Shown: positions 5,658 through 7,147 of the stretch, piece after piece | How positions within the stretch are numbered: position 1 is the first letter of the stretch | How the letters are laid out: every line of letters starts with the position of its first letter | Origin: Eubacteriales bacterium | GTDB lineage: Bacteria > Bacillota > Clostridia > Oscillospirales > CAG-272 | Assembly: GCA_028709565.1 (NCBI GenBank) | Contig: JAQVWU010000044.1 | Location: forward strand, 1 to 7,147 | Length of the DNA: 7,147 nucleotides | Direction: 5' to 3' | The notes under the pieces: generated by a model | What the model was told of the DNA's origin: nothing | The model's input: the letters and a program-made list of their open reading frames with translations, nothing else | Database searches by the model: none | Position numbers and translations under genes: made by a program

Positions 5658-6590
5658 TTACGGATTTGCGGGTACGCTTTTGACTGAAGACGGAATTTTA
5701 CCTTTGACCGTCAGTTCTCCGTTTTGCATCCTGACGGAGTCAAAATACGCGCCCGTTTTCTCTGTGTTGTCCGCCAGATATGAATCTATCGAATCGATTA
5801 TTTTTTCTTTGGTTTCGGATGTCGCATACATTGATTCGGGAATTTTAATGCCCATAAATAACGCGTTTGTAAGATTAAAATCGGCGGTTTTGTTGTCCGC
5901 TATTTCTAACGACAGGGTGCCGGAAACATCAACCGTTTTTGGCATGAAGATTATCAGCGGAAAGGTTTTCGCTATATCGTTGTAATCGTAATACCGGCTT
6001 AAAACATCATCGACAAACCTCTGGGTGTCGGCGACAGCGGAAAAATCCACTGTATTGTCCGGGTTTATTGTTATTTCAAGGTCCTTTACGGCGTCATAAC
6101 CCGGACGATTATAGGTCAACAGGGCGGTCAGCTCCTGTTCGGTCAGCGCCGTGTCCGTTTCAATCAATTCACCGTATATATAAGTATAATCATCGGCAGA
6201 ACCCGATACGGGGGCTTCATCGACCTTTATTTTCAATTTTGAGAGGGCGCTGTTATAAGCGTCTTCCTCGGTCACTATCGGGGGCTCTTCGGTTTGTGTT
6301 TGTTCGGTGATGCTGTCCGTAATGTCCGCGGTGTTTGATGTAACGGATGTTTCCTTTTCGCCGGCGCTGCCCGGCTCACCGCGTCTGAAAGCGGCAAGAT
6401 AGATTACGGACATGACCAGGATAATAATAATTACAACAAGTATTGACAGCAATATGTTTTTTCTTCTTATGATTTTATCTGCTCCGGCCTGAGGGGATTT
6501 ATTGGAAACACGCCGTCCGCATTCGGGACAGAATTTTACGTATTCGGGTAAAGCCTTTCCGCAATGATCACATAAATTGTTATATGGCAT
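5658..6590 (-). CDS. Membrane-anchored zinc-ribbon protein of unknown function
   Basis: A 310-residue protein. The N-terminus is a zinc ribbon with two CxxC pairs (C7/C10 and C21/C24, the second as CPECG). A basic stretch IIRRK (40-44) is followed by one strongly hydrophobic helix (about 45-68, rich in Ile, Leu and Val). A linker rich in Thr, Ser and Glu spans about 71-105. A C-terminal domain of about 200 residues, rich in Asp, Thr and Tyr, should lie outside the membrane if the basic residues stay in the cytosol. This layout is common in Bacillota proteins annotated only as 'zinc-ribbon domain-containing'. I do not recognise the C-terminal domain. The start is well supported: GGAG on the - strand (6601-6598) lies 7 bases before the ATG. 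No transport or catalytic motif was seen. Confidence 0.85.
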   Translation of the reverse strand: MPYNNLCDHCGKALPEYVKFCPECGRRVSNKSPQAGADKIIRRKNILLSILVVIIIILVMSVIYLAAFRRGEPGSAGEKETSVTSNTADITDSITEQTQTEEPPIVTEEDAYNSALSKLKIKVDEAPVSGSADDYTYIYGELIETDTALTEQELTALLTYNRPGYDAVKDLEITINPDNTVDFSAVADTQRFVDDVLSRYYDYNDIAKTFPLIIFMPKTVDVSGTLSLEIADNKTADFNLTNALFMGIKIPESMYATSETKEKIIDSIDSYLADNTEKTGAYFDSVRMQNGELTVKGKIPSSVKSVPANP

Positions 6591-6631
6591 GGCAACTCTC
6601 CGCTCGTATAATATAGTTTATGGATTGTATT

Positions 6632-6660
6632 ATACTATCATATTAGATATGTTATGTCAA
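6632..6660 (-). promoter_or_regulatory. Predicted sigma-A promoter for the zinc-ribbon gene
   Basis: On the - strand, a perfect TTGACA (6660-6655) is followed by 17 bases and TAGTAT (6637-6632), with a TGA extended -10. A perfect TATAAT overlaps it (6634-6629) but would need a 20-base spacer. The -10 lies about 40 bases from the start codon. Confidence 0.6.
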
Positions 6661-6672
6661 TATTTATAACAT
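6649..6672. promoter_or_regulatory. Dyad overlapping the zinc-ribbon -35 element
   Basis: ATGTTAT (6649-6655) and ATAACAT (6666-6672) form a 7-bp inverted repeat with a 10-base centre. The dyad covers the TTGACA of the - strand promoter and sits between two divergent genes. It could be an operator; symmetry is the only evidence. Confidence 0.3.
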
Positions 6673-6792
6673 TGCCGAAATAATACCTTTTGGTTAAAAT
6701 ATTTAAAACGTATCAATGCCGGCTGGCGTAAAATGATAAGATATGTATATTATGTATATGATTTGAAATCGGTAATCAACCGGGAGGTAACT

Positions 6793-7147
6793 ATGTCAAA
6801 ATATTTGGTAAACTTTAAAAATCCCGACCGCAGGTATGCGATTTATCCTATTATACACGGGGGTATGGCATCCGGCCGCGATATAGCGGAGCATTACGAT
6901 AAACTCGGTTTTGCGGGTGTTGTCGGCAATGTGCCTTACGGAAGAGGTTTTCCCGATAATGCGGATGAATGGCGGAAGACCGAACAAGGATTCCGCGGTT
7001 TTGCGCAGCGAGGGATGCATACATGGATTTACGACGAAAAGGGTTATCCGTCCGGCACCGCGGGTGCGGTGGTTGTGGAACGTCATCCCGAATATATCGC
7101 GCAGGGTCTTTATTGCTATGATTATTGGAAAACAATCGACGGACCCG
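6793..7147 (+). CDS. Glycoside-hydrolase-like protein (alpha-L-rhamnosidase-related TIM barrel), N-terminal part, cut by window end
   Basis: The first 118 codons are visible with no stop, and the gene runs off the window. The ATG has GGGAGG (6782-6787) 5 bases upstream. The opening FKNPDRRYAIYPIIHGG, the region AEHYDKLGFAGVVGNVPYG, and especially WIYDEKGYPSGTAGAVV followed by HPEYIAQGL recall the N-terminal TIM-barrel part of large proteins annotated as glycosyl hydrolases related to alpha-L-rhamnosidases. In those, the pattern W(L/I)YDE-x-x-(W/Y)PSG-x-AG precedes HPEY. No signal peptide is visible, so it is probably cytosolic. Substrate and catalytic residues cannot be judged from this fragment. 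The assignment rests on recalled motif similarity. Confidence 0.65.
   Translation, partial: MSKYLVNFKNPDRRYAIYPIIHGGMASGRDIAEHYDKLGFAGVVGNVPYGRGFPDNADEWRKTEQGFRGFAQRGMHTWIYDEKGYPSGTAGAVVVERHPEYIAQGLYCYDYWKTIDGP

Noticed and set aside
5650..5663. CCGT-TATTTT-ACGG hairpin between the convergent VOC and zinc-ribbon genes as a bidirectional terminator
   Set aside because: The stem is only 4 bp and no adjacent T tract is present on either strand.
6796..7135. Two overlapping - strand open frames at the right edge
   Set aside because: The + strand frame starting at 6793 has a strong GGGAGG site and recognisable glycoside-hydrolase-like motifs; the - strand frames have neither.

Overview
The window looks like chromosomal DNA of a Bacillota bacterium, most probably an anaerobic Clostridia lineage. 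This is inferred from strong purine-rich Shine-Dalgarno sequences (AGGAG, GGTGAT, GGGAGG), TTG start codons, very AT-rich intergenic DNA around moderately GC-rich genes, and the kinds of proteins encoded. No rRNA, tRNA, CRISPR array, transposase or phage gene was seen.

Layout. Positions 20-2202 hold a metal-transport unit on the + strand: a P1B-type ATPase with no fused metal-binding domain, then a separate 75-residue heavy-metal-associated (HMA) domain protein, closed by a rho-independent terminator. Positions 2203-2617 are a 415-base gene-free, AT-rich stretch. It carries a nested inverted repeat, seven exact copies of the octamer TGTARCTT in both orientations, TA microsatellites and a dyad. 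Positions 2618-3847 hold two tandem GNAT acetyltransferases on the + strand, the second resembling streptothricin acetyltransferases. An 11-bp triple tandem repeat covers the second gene's stop codon.

A PatB/MalY-type aminotransferase (C-S beta-lyase class) lies on the - strand at 3885-5057. It is divergent from a VOC (glyoxalase-fold) metalloprotein gene at 5226-5630, and each has a recognisable extended -10 promoter. A membrane-anchored zinc-ribbon protein is on the - strand at 5658-6590, convergent with the VOC gene. At the right edge, from 6793, begins a + strand gene that is cut by the window end. Its N-terminal part resembles TIM-barrel glycoside-hydrolase-like proteins distantly related to alpha-L-rhamnosidases.

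The only clear functional partnership is the ATPase plus the HMA protein: metal export with the usual N-terminal metal-binding domain supplied in trans. The ATPase has an unusual signature, Cys-Pro-Gly in the metal-binding membrane helix and His-Glu-Gly-Ser in the last helix, so its metal cannot be assigned from standard rules. The other genes look like small independent accessory or housekeeping units. The most notable unexplained signals are this ATPase signature and the octamer and fold-back structure in the 2203-2617 intergenic region.
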